A stretch of 64,000 nt of DNA from Gemmobacter caeni. GTDB taxonomy: Bacteria > Pseudomonadota > Alphaproteobacteria > Rhodobacterales > Rhodobacteraceae. The notes below the pieces were generated by a model that worked only from the letters and a program-made list of their open reading frames with translations, was not told where the DNA came from and did not search any database. Positions 8,267 to 16,648 of this stretch are shown one piece after another (within the stretch, counting starts at the first letter, position 1; each line of letters opens with the position of its first letter). The DNA lies in NCBI RefSeq assembly GCF_003054195.1, contig NZ_QBKP01000006.1, positions 62,001-126,000 of the forward strand. The letters run 5' to 3'. Position numbers and translations under genes: made by a program.

Positions 8267-10048
8267 TCAGGCCGTACCATCGGTAAATTGCAGCCGTGCG
8301 AGACGGGCATAAAGCCCGCCTTCGGCCACCAGCGCGTCATGGCTGCCCTGCGCGACGATCTTGCCGCCCTCGAACACCACGATACGGTCGGCGCGTTTCA
8401 CGGTGGCCAGACGGTGCGCCACCACAAGCGTGGTGCGCCCTTCGGCCAGACGATCCACCGCCGCCTGCACCGCACGTTCGCTTTCCGCATCCAGCGCCGA
8501 GGTCGCCTCGTCCAGCAGCAGCACCGGCGCGTCGCGCAGGATGGCGCGGGCGATGGCTACACGCTGTTTCTGCCCGCCCGACAGCATCACCCCGCGCTCG
8601 CCCAGGAAGGTGTCATAGCCTTCGGGAAGCGCGGTCAGGAAATCATGCGCGGCGGCGGCGCGGGCGGCAGCCTCCACCTCGGCATCACTCGCCTCGGGGC
8701 GGCCGAAGCGGATATTGTCGCGTGCGGAGGTGGCGAAGATCACCGGGTCTTGCGGCACCAGCGCCATGGCCTGCCGGAAATCGCCGCGCGCCATGTCGCG
8801 CAGGTCGATCCCGTCCAGCGTGATGCGCCCCTCCTGCGGGTCGTAGAACCGTTGCAGCAGTTGCAGGATCGTGGTCTTGCCCGCGCCGGAAGGGCCGACC
8901 AGCGCCACTGTCTCGCCCGCCCGCACATGCAGGTCCACCCCGTTCAGGGCAGAGCTTTCGGGCCGCGTCGGATAATGGAAACGCACGCCCTCAAAGGCGA
9001 TTTCACCCCGCACCGGGCGCGGCAGCACCCTGGGCTCGGGCGGGTCTTGCACCGTGTCCTCGGCATGCAGCAGTTCCACCAGTCGCTCGGTCGCGCCCGC
9101 CGCGCGCTGTAACTCGCCCCAGATTTCCGACAGCGCGCCCACGGCGCCCGCCACCATCACGGCATAGATGACGAACTGCACCAGCTCACCCGCCGTCATC
9201 GCGCCCTCGCGCACGTCGCGCGCACCGATCCACAGCACACCGACGATCCCGGCAAAGACGAGGAAGATCACGATGACCGTCATCACCGCCCGCGTGCCGA
9301 TCCGCGCCTGCGCCGAAGCATAGGATTTCTCGGTCACATCGGCGAAAGCGGCGCGGGTGCGGCCCTCATGCGTATAGGCCTGCACGGTCTGAACCGCCTG
9401 CAACGCTTCAGAGGCCGATCCCGACGAAGCGGCGATCCAGTCCTGATTGTCGCGGCTGAGCCTGCGCAGCTTGCGCCCCATCACCACGATTGGCACCACC
9501 ACCACCGGCACCACCAGCAGAACAAGGCCGGTCAGTTTCGGCGAGGTCCAGAACAGGAAGCCGAGCCCCCCCAGCAGCAGCAGCACATTTCGCAGCGCGA
9601 CCGAGACGGAAGAGCCGATCACCGACAGGATCAGCGTCGTGTCGGTGGTCAGCCGCGACAGAACCTCGCCGGTCAGGATACGTTCGAAGAAGGCGGGCGA
9701 CAGGCTCGAAACGCGGTTGAACAACGCGCTGCGGATATCGGCCACAACCCGCTCGCCCAGCCGGGTGACAAGGTAATAGCGTGCCCCGGTGCCCAGCGCC
9801 AAAGCGGCAGCGATCAGCAGCGCCGCCCCGAAATACTGATCCAGCAGCCCGGCGGCAGAGTTGAAATTGTCGACGACACGCCGCACCGCCAGCGGCAGGA
9901 TCAGGCTGACCGTGGCGGTCAGCGTCAGCGCGGCAAGCGCGCCGATCACCATGAACCGATAGGGCGCAAGGAAGGGTTTCAGCCCGGCCAGCGCGCCCAC
10001 ACGTTTCGATGCGGCGCGGTCGGGAAGGGGTTCAGTGCCACGGGCCAT
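8267..10048 (-). CDS. ABC exporter, fused membrane and ATPase domains (MsbA-like)
   Basis: 593 residues: a six-helix transmembrane domain (about 20-310) fused to an ATPase (about 350-590). Visible are Walker A GPSGAGKTT, the signature MLSGGQKQRVAIARAIL, Walker B VLLLDEATSALD and the switch His in VVAHRLATVKRADR. The half-transporter must dimerise. Alphaproteobacterial exporters of this size are commonly annotated as lipid A, lipid or multidrug exporters, and the sequence gives no substrate. The start MARGTEPLPDRAASKR gives a short basic leader typical of the group. Confidence 0.9.
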   Translation of the reverse strand: MARGTEPLPDRAASKRVGALAGLKPFLAPYRFMVIGALAALTLTATVSLILPLAVRRVVDNFNSAAGLLDQYFGAALLIAAALALGTGARYYLVTRLGERVVADIRSALFNRVSSLSPAFFERILTGEVLSRLTTDTTLILSVIGSSVSVALRNVLLLLGGLGFLFWTSPKLTGLVLLVVPVVVVPIVVMGRKLRRLSRDNQDWIAASSGSASEALQAVQTVQAYTHEGRTRAAFADVTEKSYASAQARIGTRAVMTVIVIFLVFAGIVGVLWIGARDVREGAMTAGELVQFVIYAVMVAGAVGALSEIWGELQRAAGATERLVELLHAEDTVQDPPEPRVLPRPVRGEIAFEGVRFHYPTRPESSALNGVDLHVRAGETVALVGPSGAGKTTILQLLQRFYDPQEGRITLDGIDLRDMARGDFRQAMALVPQDPVIFATSARDNIRFGRPEASDAEVEAAARAAAAHDFLTALPEGYDTFLGERGVMLSGGQKQRVAIARAILRDAPVLLLDEATSALDAESERAVQAAVDRLAEGRTTLVVAHRLATVKRADRIVVFEGGKIVAQGSHDALVAEGGLYARLARLQFTDGTA

Positions 10049-10175
10049 CGCGCTTCTCCTGTCTCGCGCCGACGGGTTTAGGGGCTGGATCGGCGCGGGG
10101 CAAGCGTGACGAACCGCCGCTGCCCCCCTTTCGTCTGCCCTGCCCCTGTGCCAGTTTGGCGCCCGGAGGTGCGTG

Positions 10176-10850
10176 ATGCAGGTTTCAGTGGTGGTTTTCG
10201 ATGCCTACGGCACGCTGTTCGACGTGGCGGGTGCGGCACGCGCGGCGGCGGCCAGCGATACCCGGCTGGCCGGGCTCTGGCCCCGGTTGGCCGATGACTG
10301 GCGGCGTAAACAGCTTGAATACACCTGGCTCCGCAGCCTGATGCGCGATCATGCCGATTTTGCCTCGGTCACAGCCGAGGCGCTGGACTGGGCGATGGAG
10401 GCGGCAGGGCTGGAAGATGCGGCGCTGCGCGCCCGTCTGCTGGCGCTTTACGACGAACTGCCCGCCTATCCGGAGGTGCCCGCGATGCTGAAGGCGGTGC
10501 AGACGCGCGGCCTGCCCCGCGCGATCCTGTCGAACGGCACGCCCGCCATGCTGTCCTCTGCCACCCGTGCCGCCGGTGTCGCGCCCCTGTTGGACGCCGT
10601 GCTTTCGGTCGAGGATCTGGGCATCTACAAGCCGGACCCGTCGGTCTATGCGCTGGTGACCGCACACTTTGACGTACCCCCGCCCGAGGTGCTCTTCGTT
10701 TCCTCGAACGGCTGGGACGTGGCAGGCGCCAGTGCCTTCGGCTTCCGCACGCTCTGGGTCAACCGCATGGGCGCGCCGGTCGACCGCCTGCCCGGACGGC
10801 CCGACCATATCGCCCGCGACCTTTCCTCATTGACGGATCTTCTGCCATGA
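10176..10850 (+). CDS. HAD hydrolase, type II haloacid dehalogenase-like
   Basis: 224 residues from ATG 10176, chosen because GGAGG at 10165-10169 is well spaced for it; a GTG lies one codon earlier. Motif I is VVFDAYGTLFD with the nucleophilic Asp, motif II is ILSNGTPAML, motif III the Lys in YKPDPSVYALV, and motif IV VSSNGWDVAGASAFGF. The DAYGTLFD and SSNGWDVAGA forms are typical of (S)-2-haloacid dehalogenases, but many relatives act on phosphates. It is the first of four tightly packed genes (4-base overlap with the next). Confidence 0.88.
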   Translation: MQVSVVVFDAYGTLFDVAGAARAAAASDTRLAGLWPRLADDWRRKQLEYTWLRSLMRDHADFASVTAEALDWAMEAAGLEDAALRARLLALYDELPAYPEVPAMLKAVQTRGLPRAILSNGTPAMLSSATRAAGVAPLLDAVLSVEDLGIYKPDPSVYALVTAHFDVPPPEVLFVSSNGWDVAGASAFGFRTLWVNRMGAPVDRLPGRPDHIARDLSSLTDLLP

Positions 10851-11671
10851 CCGCCTTCTTCACCGCCACAGACGGCGCCCGCCTTGCCTACAAGGACGAA
10901 GGCGCGGGGCTTCCGGTTCTTTGCCTGCCCGGCCTTACCCGCACCATGGGCGATTTCGCCTATATGATCCCGCATCTGCCGCCCGTCCGGCTGATCCGCA
11001 TGGATTATCGCGGACGCGGAGAAAGCCAGTGGACCGGCGCCGAGACCTACACCGTGCCGCAGGAGGCGCAGGATGCGCTGCGCCTGCTGGATCATCTGGA
11101 AATCGACAAAGCCGCTGTTCTGGGCACTTCGCGCGGCGGGCTCATTGCCATGTTCCTTGCCGCCACCGCAAAGGATCGTCTGCGCGGCGTCGCGCTGAAC
11201 GACATCGGCCCGGTGATCGAACGTCCGGGGCTGGAGCGGATCTTCGACTACATCGGCCATAATCCCCGCGCCAAAAGTTACGAAGCGCTGGCCGAGGCCC
11301 TGCCCCGCAACATGCCGGGCTTCGCCAATGTGCCCGCAACCCGCTGGCTGGAGGAAGCACGACTGCATTATCAGCCCACTGAGCGCGGGCTTGGCATCAC
11401 CTATGACCCGGCGCTGCGCGACGCTTTCCTTGCCGCCTTCAAGGGCGATCTGCCGGAAGCCTGGCCGCTGTTCGACGCGCTGGCAGACCTGCCGGTTGCG
11501 CTGATCCGGGGCGCCAATTCCGATCTGTTGTCCGAGGCCACCGCGACAGAGATGCGCCGCCGCCGCCCCGACATGATCTTTGCCGATGTGCCGGACCGCG
11601 CCCATATCCCCTTCCTCGACGAAACCGAAGCCGTCGATGCCCTGCATCGCTGGATCAGGAGCATGGCATGA
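10847..11671 (+). CDS. Alpha/beta hydrolase
   Basis: 274 residues; the ATG overlaps the HAD stop by 4 bases (ATGA). The fold is clear: LPVLCLPGLTRT near the N-terminus (oxyanion region), MDYRGRGES, the nucleophile elbow LGTSRGGLIAMF with Ser, a late acid region and the catalytic His in DRAHIPFLDE. The substrate is unknown. Its place in an operon with a dehalogenase-like protein, a Thr/Ser dehydratase and a second hydrolase suggests a small catabolic or detoxification set. Confidence 0.88.
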   Translation: MTAFFTATDGARLAYKDEGAGLPVLCLPGLTRTMGDFAYMIPHLPPVRLIRMDYRGRGESQWTGAETYTVPQEAQDALRLLDHLEIDKAAVLGTSRGGLIAMFLAATAKDRLRGVALNDIGPVIERPGLERIFDYIGHNPRAKSYEALAEALPRNMPGFANVPATRWLEEARLHYQPTERGLGITYDPALRDAFLAAFKGDLPEAWPLFDALADLPVALIRGANSDLLSEATATEMRRRRPDMIFADVPDRAHIPFLDETEAVDALHRWIRSMA

Positions 11672-12645
11672 TCGACATCACCAATATCGAGGCCGCGGCC
11701 GCCCGGCTGTCCGGGCATGCGCTGCGCACGCCGCTGTTGGGATCTGCCTTCCTGAACGACATCGCCGGGCGCCAGGTCTGGGTAAAGGCCGAATGCCTGC
11801 AACATACCGGCTCTTTCAAGTTTCGCGGCGGCTGGTCAGCGGTCTCTGCCCTGTCCGCCGAACAGCGCGAGGCCGGTGTCATCGCCTATTCCTCGGGCAA
11901 TCACGCGCAGGGGGTGGCGCTGGCCGCTCAGCGCCATCACGCGCCCTGTGTGATCGTCATGCCCGGCGACGCGCCGCGCCTGAAGATCGACAACACCCGC
12001 GCCCTCGGGGCTGAAGTTGTGCTGTATGATCGTGAACGGGAAAACCGTGATGCCATCGGCGCCCGGATCGCGTCAGAGCGCGGGCTGACCCTGATCAAGC
12101 CCTATGACGAGCCCGAGGTCATCGCCGGGCAAGGCACCTGCGGCCTTGAAATCGCCGAACAGGCGACGGAACACCGTATCCGGCAGGCCGATGTCATCAT
12201 CCCCTGCGGCGGCGGCGGATTGACTGCCGGTGTGGGTCTTGCACTGGAAAGCCGGATGCCGGGCCTGCGCCCCCGCCCGGCCGAACCCGAAGGCTTTGAC
12301 GATACGGCCCGCAGCCTTGCCAGCGGTGAGGTTTGTCGTAACGCCCGGCTGGCCGGGTCGCTCTGCGATGCCATCGTTACCCCGGCCCCCGGCGCGCTGA
12401 CCTTCCCGATCAACCGCCGGCTCTGCGGCCCCGGCTTTGCCGTAACGGATGACGAGGCCTTGCACGCCGTCGCTTTGGCCTTCACGCGGTTGAAGATTGT
12501 GCTGGAGCCGGGCGGCGCGGTGGCCCTTGCCGCCGCCCTGTTCCGCCCCGACGAGATCGAGGGGGATGACGTTATCGTCATCGCCTCTGGCGGCAATATC
12601 GACGCGGGCCTGTTCACTTCGGCCCTGTCCCGCTTCGGGGGCTGA
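11668..12645 (+). CDS. Threonine/serine dehydratase (PLP, fold type II)
   Basis: 325 residues; the start overlaps the previous stop by 4 bases. The PLP lysine sits in TGSFKFRGG near residue 50, the substrate loop is SSGNHAQGVALAA, and the phosphate-binding glycine loop is CGGGGLTAGVGLAL. There is no ACT regulatory domain, so it belongs to the short catabolic or serine-racemase-like class rather than full-length IlvA. It should deaminate L-threonine or L-serine to 2-oxo acids. Co-translation with two alpha/beta hydrolases is unusual for amino-acid catabolism. Confidence 0.9.
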   Translation: MIDITNIEAAAARLSGHALRTPLLGSAFLNDIAGRQVWVKAECLQHTGSFKFRGGWSAVSALSAEQREAGVIAYSSGNHAQGVALAAQRHHAPCVIVMPGDAPRLKIDNTRALGAEVVLYDRERENRDAIGARIASERGLTLIKPYDEPEVIAGQGTCGLEIAEQATEHRIRQADVIIPCGGGGLTAGVGLALESRMPGLRPRPAEPEGFDDTARSLASGEVCRNARLAGSLCDAIVTPAPGALTFPINRRLCGPGFAVTDDEALHAVALAFTRLKIVLEPGGAVALAAALFRPDEIEGDDVIVIASGGNIDAGLFTSALSRFGG

Positions 12646-12648
12646 GCC

Positions 12649-13431
12649 ATGCCGCTGGCCTTCCTGCCCGATCTGCGCCTGAACTACCGCGACGAGGGCA
12701 CCGGCGCGCCGGTGGTCTTTTCCCATGCGCTTGGACTTGACCTGACGATGTGGGACGCGGTGCTGCCGCTGCTGCCGCCTGGCCTGCGCCTCATCCGCTA
12801 TGACCATCGTGGTCACGGCGGGTCAGACGTGCCTGCCCCACCCTATACGATGGGTGCACTGGTGCGCGATGCAGAGCGTCTGCTGGATCATCTGGGGGTA
12901 AAGGACTGCGTATTCGTCGGCCTGTCGATGGGGGGGCTGGTGGCACAGGGGCTGGCCGTGAAGCGCCTGGATCTGGTGCGCGGTATGGTACTGTCGAACA
13001 CCGCCGCGCGTATCGGGATCGAAAGCCAGTGGCAGGCCCGCGCCCAATCGGTATCAGATCAGGGCATGGAGGCCGTGGCCGACACCACGATGGAACGCTG
13101 GTTCAGCCGCCGCTTCCGAGCCGGGGGCCACCATCTTCCGTGGCGCGAACGGCTGCTGGCCTGTGCGCCCGAGGGTTATATCGGCGCCTGTGCCGCGATT
13201 GGCGGGACGGATTTCTATACGCCGACCGCCAGCCTCACGCTGCCGACACTGACCCTTGCGGGCAGCGAGGACGGCTCGACTCCGCCCGATCTGGTGCGCG
13301 AAACCGCCGAATTGATCGCAGGGGCAGAGTTCCGCCTGCTGCGCGGTTCCGGCCATCTGCCGCCCGTCGATGCGCCTGAGGCATTTTCCGAGGCGCTATC
13401 CGGCTTCCTGCGCCGTATCGGCCATGTATAA
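12649..13431 (+). CDS. Alpha/beta hydrolase, 3-oxoadipate enol-lactonase-like
   Basis: 260 residues, starting 3 bases after the dehydratase stop. The pattern is that of PcaD-type lactonases: LNYRDEGTGAPVVFSHALGLDLTMWD, RYDHRGHGGSD, the nucleophile elbow VGLSMGGLVAQGLA, and the His in GSGHLPPVDAPEAF. PcaD opens 3-oxoadipate enol-lactone in the protocatechuate pathway. No other pca gene is nearby, so the substrate may differ. It is the last gene of the four-gene operon. An imperfect hairpin at about 13441-13460 could be its terminator. Confidence 0.8.
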   Translation: MPLAFLPDLRLNYRDEGTGAPVVFSHALGLDLTMWDAVLPLLPPGLRLIRYDHRGHGGSDVPAPPYTMGALVRDAERLLDHLGVKDCVFVGLSMGGLVAQGLAVKRLDLVRGMVLSNTAARIGIESQWQARAQSVSDQGMEAVADTTMERWFSRRFRAGGHHLPWRERLLACAPEGYIGACAAIGGTDFYTPTASLTLPTLTLAGSEDGSTPPDLVRETAELIAGAEFRLLRGSGHLPPVDAPEAFSEALSGFLRRIGHV

Positions 13432-13746
13432 ATCGAACAATCCGGCCAAAAAGGCCCGGATGAAGGAAGCCCGCTGACTCACTGCTCTGTGAGGGATATT
13501 CCTGATGTCCTGTTGCTTTGTCCTGCAAATGTCTTGACCTTTCCCGACTTTCGGGCCGGTTTGCCGGCACAGAACTTCGTCCGGTCGCACGCCTGACATT
13601 TACGACGAAAATTGTCGCGCCTGAGCCATCCTTGTCGCACAATCACTGGTCTCACGCGCGTTGCGGGCTTAGCCTTTCCCAGTGAAACAGGGGCAACCGG
13701 CGACGGGAAGCGCAGGCCCGCGCCCTCTGCGACAGGGATACAGCGC
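13432..13746. other. 315-base gap with possible leader/promoter of the next gene
   Basis: I see no gene here. It begins with an imperfect hairpin (TCCGGCC, AAAAA, GGCCCGGA). Further on, TTGTCGC occurs twice (13612-13618 and 13632-13638, 20 bases apart) about 110-135 bases before the enolase-family start. These could be regulator contacts; that is a guess. Confidence 0.35.
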
Positions 13747-14985
13747 ATGAAGCTGAAGGATCTGGAACTCTTCATCGTCGCGCCTCCGGCGCCCGGCTGG
13801 GGTGGGCGCTACTGGATTTTCCCGAAGCTGACGACCGATGACGGCATTACCGGCTATGGCGAATGCTACGCCTCGACCGTGGGGCCAAAGGCCATGCAGG
13901 CGGTGATCGAGGATGTGTTCGAACGCCACATGCAGGGCGAAAACCCGGAAAACACCGAGCTGATGTTCCGCCGCGCCTATTCCTCGGGCTTCACACAACG
14001 GCCCGATCCCACCGTGATGGGGGCCTTTTCAGGGCTGGAAATCGCCTGCTGGGATATCCTCGGCAAGGCGCGCAACAGACCCGTCTGGGCGCTGCTGGGT
14101 GGGCGCATCAATGACCGCATCCGGTCTTACACCTATCTTTATCCGGAACCGGGCCGCGAAAGCGCTGAATTCTGGGTCTCGCCCGAGATGGCAGCCGAAG
14201 CAGCGGTGCGCTTCATGAATCTGGGCTTCACGGCGGTGAAGTTCGACCCCGCCGGCCCCTACACGATCCGGGGCGGACACGAACCCGCCATGTCCGATAT
14301 CACCCGTTCGGTCGCCTTCTGCCGCGCCATCCGCGAGGCGGTGGGGGACCGGGTCGACCTGCTGTTCGGTACGCATGGCCAGTTCAGCACGCCCGGCGCG
14401 ATCCGTCTGGGACGCGAGCTGGAGCCCTACAACCCGCTGTGGTATGAAGAGCCGATCCCCCCGGACAATCTGCTGGAATTTGCCGAAGTCGCCAAGTCGG
14501 TCCGCGTGCCGCTGGCCACGGGCGAGCGGATGACGACCAAGGCCGAATTCGGCACCCTGCTGCGCGCGGGTGGGGTGAAGATCCTGCAACCTGCGCTGGG
14601 ACGGGTCGGCGGTATCTGGGAAGCAAAGAAAATCGCCGCCATGGCCGAGGTGTTCAATGCCCAGATGGCCCCGCATCTTTATGCCGGGCCGGTGGAATGG
14701 GCGGCGAACGTGCACCTTGCGGCTTCGATCCCCAATCTGCTGATTGCCGAGACCATCGAGACGGGTGGCGCTTTCCACCAGAAGCTGATCCGCAATTCGA
14801 TCCGCTGGGAAGATGGCTATATCCTGCCGCCAGAGGCGCCGGGCCTCGGGATCGACTTTGACGAGACGGTAGCCCGCGCCCATCCCTATACCGGCACGCA
14901 ATTGCACCTCCAGATGCAGGAAGCGCCTTGTGATTACAGCCGCCCCAATCATTTTGAGGGGGGCGCCCCTTCCACCCCGACCTGA
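13747..14985 (+). CDS. Enolase-superfamily sugar-acid dehydratase/cycloisomerase (MR/MLE type)
   Basis: 412 residues from ATG 13747, where the conserved domain starts; the frame is open further upstream but that part does not look coding. The capping domain runs to about residue 130 and the barrel from about 150. Metal-site blocks are WYEEP and ATGERMTTKAEF (two Glu), with the catalytic His region in NAQMAPHLYAGPVEWAANVHLA. The first metal position lies in DLLFGTHGQF, which differs from the usual Asp-x-Asn, and the usual KxK base pair appears as VKFDP. Such proteins act on aldonic or uronic acids; the substrate is not predictable here. It converges on the GGDEF gene with 9 bases between. Confidence 0.85.
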   Translation: MKLKDLELFIVAPPAPGWGGRYWIFPKLTTDDGITGYGECYASTVGPKAMQAVIEDVFERHMQGENPENTELMFRRAYSSGFTQRPDPTVMGAFSGLEIACWDILGKARNRPVWALLGGRINDRIRSYTYLYPEPGRESAEFWVSPEMAAEAAVRFMNLGFTAVKFDPAGPYTIRGGHEPAMSDITRSVAFCRAIREAVGDRVDLLFGTHGQFSTPGAIRLGRELEPYNPLWYEEPIPPDNLLEFAEVAKSVRVPLATGERMTTKAEFGTLLRAGGVKILQPALGRVGGIWEAKKIAAMAEVFNAQMAPHLYAGPVEWAANVHLAASIPNLLIAETIETGGAFHQKLIRNSIRWEDGYILPPEAPGLGIDFDETVARAHPYTGTQLHLQMQEAPCDYSRPNHFEGGAPSTPT

Positions 14986-14994
14986 GTTGGCGCG

Positions 14995-15999
14995 TCAGGG
15001 CGCCTGACCGGCGCCCTGCCCCATGCCTTGCGGCAGGTGCATCCGTGCGCATCCCCTGCCCGCATGTTTCGCAGCATAAAGCGCCAAATCGGAATCCTGC
15101 ATCAGCACAGCCGCTTCGGGGGTCTGGTAGAACCCCGACATGGTGATGCCCACAGATGCAGCAATCCGGCAAACCTCCCCCTCGTAGATCATCGGTTCGG
15201 ACACGCGGTCGATGATCCGTTGCGCAATATCGGTCAGCCGCGCCGGATCGGCCGCGCCGGGCAGAAGCAGCATGAACTCATCCCCCCCGATTCGCGCCAG
15301 GGTGTCGCCGCGACGGGTTTCGACCGTAAGGATGCGCGCAACCTCGCGCAGTACATGATCGCCCGCCGCATGGCCCAGGCTGTCATTCACCTGTTTGAAG
15401 AAATCCAGATCCAGATGCATGAGACCGAAGGGCTGCGCCGCATCTATCATCCGGGACAAGGCCAGCTCGAACGCGCGGCGGTTGCGCAATCCTGTCAGCA
15501 TGTCAGTTGCGGCCTGCTCTTCTGCCACCGATTTGGCGCCCTGAAGCCGCAGCGTCAGGCCGCGCAGCTCATCCGTGACAGCCGATTTCGCCTCGACCAC
15601 ATACAGAAGTTCCATCGCCAGCTCGGTCGGTGCGAAATCGGCGCTGGTCAGGGCGTGACGGCGCACCGCCTCAATGATGTCGATGCCGAAGGACAGGTTG
15701 ACCAGCATGTCGCCCTCCCCCGCCAGCGGCACGGCAATTGCGCGGAACTGGGTCTGCGGCAGATGCCGGGCGGCGAGGAACAGCCTTTGCCCGGCGACTT
15801 GCTGCAAGAGGCCCATGCTGGTCAGGCCCGAAGGCCGCCGTATTTCGAACAGGCTGAAGAAATCCGCCGCGCCGGATGCCGCGCCCAACAGCCTGAATGC
15901 CGTCGGGCCGCAGGATCGGAGCCTGCCATCAGGGCCAAGATGCAAGTGCAGCGGCAAGAGCAGACCCAAGGCCCTTGCATCGAAACAGGCGACCGTCAT
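14995..15999 (-). CDS. Diguanylate cyclase with N-terminal HNOBA-type sensor domain
   Basis: 334 residues. The N-terminal 160 residues resemble the H-NOX-associated (HNOBA, PAS-like) domain, including SADFAPTELAMELLYVVEAKSAV and the linker AEEQAATDMLTGLRNRRAF. The GGDEF domain follows, with an intact active site GGDEF (residues 238-242) and an inhibitory I-site RRGD (229-232) exactly five residues before it. It should therefore make c-di-GMP with product inhibition. The ATG overlaps the upstream H-NOX-like gene by 4 bases. In roseobacters an H-NOX protein controls its neighbouring cyclase, and the same arrangement is seen here. Confidence 0.92.
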   Translation of the reverse strand: MTVACFDARALGLLLPLHLHLGPDGRLRSCGPTAFRLLGAASGAADFFSLFEIRRPSGLTSMGLLQQVAGQRLFLAARHLPQTQFRAIAVPLAGEGDMLVNLSFGIDIIEAVRRHALTSADFAPTELAMELLYVVEAKSAVTDELRGLTLRLQGAKSVAEEQAATDMLTGLRNRRAFELALSRMIDAAQPFGLMHLDLDFFKQVNDSLGHAAGDHVLREVARILTVETRRGDTLARIGGDEFMLLLPGAADPARLTDIAQRIIDRVSEPMIYEGEVCRIAASVGITMSGFYQTPEAAVLMQDSDLALYAAKHAGRGCARMHLPQGMGQGAGQAP

Positions 16000-16595
16000 C
16001 GGGTGACCCCGGGCGTCGCGCGGGCAAGCTCGAACTGACGACCCGCGCTGAATCCGGCCTGGGCCAGCGTAATGGAAATCCGCTCTCCCTCCGGGCCAGA
16101 GCCGCAGTGATCAACCAGACACAATGCCCCGTAATCATCCGCCATGGCCCGCAACAGCCCCACCACGACATGCCCCGCCCCATGAATTGCAGACCGGCAG
16201 ATCAGGGTGAATTCGGTGGCGGAATGATCCTGCAATTCCAGCGTCGGAAGATCGATATCGGGCACGGCAAGACGGGCGCGGCCGGGCAGTTCCTCCAGCG
16301 ATTGCAGGAAATCCACGAAGGTGGCGCCGCCAAAACGCAGCAGGCGCCGCAAGCCCTGCACGTTGGGATGCGACACCAGATAGATGCCCAGATCCTCCAG
16401 CACCGTATCGCGTGGCCGTGCCAGCAGCCGCGCGGCGGCGTCAATCACCCGGTCGGTCAGGCCCGGTTCATAAAGCAGCATCGGCTCAAACCCTTCAAGA
16501 CCGGGTTGAGCCGCCTGCGCCACCGCCGACCACAGCGGGTGCCCATAGGTATCGCGCAGAAAGCACTGGATTGCCCTGTTGATCAGCCCGTGCAT
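15996..16595 (-). CDS. H-NOX-like protein lacking the heme-ligating histidine
   Basis: 199 residues. The start MHGLINRAIQCFLRDTYG and overall layout are those of the heme-NO/oxygen-binding (H-NOX) family. Against the canonical protein the proximal His (about 102-105, in a LHxH-type segment) is replaced by Pro104 in the segment EELPGRARLAVPD. The YxSxR heme-propionate motif reads TxIxR at 130-134, with only Arg134 kept. I confirmed the Pro codon from the complementary strand. The fold is probably kept, but heme binding is doubtful or must use another ligand. It is coupled to the downstream HNOBA-GGDEF cyclase by a 4-base overlap. Confidence 0.85.
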   Translation of the reverse strand: MHGLINRAIQCFLRDTYGHPLWSAVAQAAQPGLEGFEPMLLYEPGLTDRVIDAAARLLARPRDTVLEDLGIYLVSHPNVQGLRRLLRFGGATFVDFLQSLEELPGRARLAVPDIDLPTLELQDHSATEFTLICRSAIHGAGHVVVGLLRAMADDYGALCLVDHCGSGPEGERISITLAQAGFSAGRQFELARATPGVTR

Positions 16596-16648
16596 CGAAA
16601 ACCCCTCAGATTTCCGACGAGGCTAGGGCATGGGCCTTAACAAAGCCC

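Noticed and set aside
14994-15008. Small palindrome GTCAGG-GCG-CCTGAC at the convergent junction
   Set aside because: It overlaps the GGDEF gene stop and is too short and without a T-run to call a terminator.
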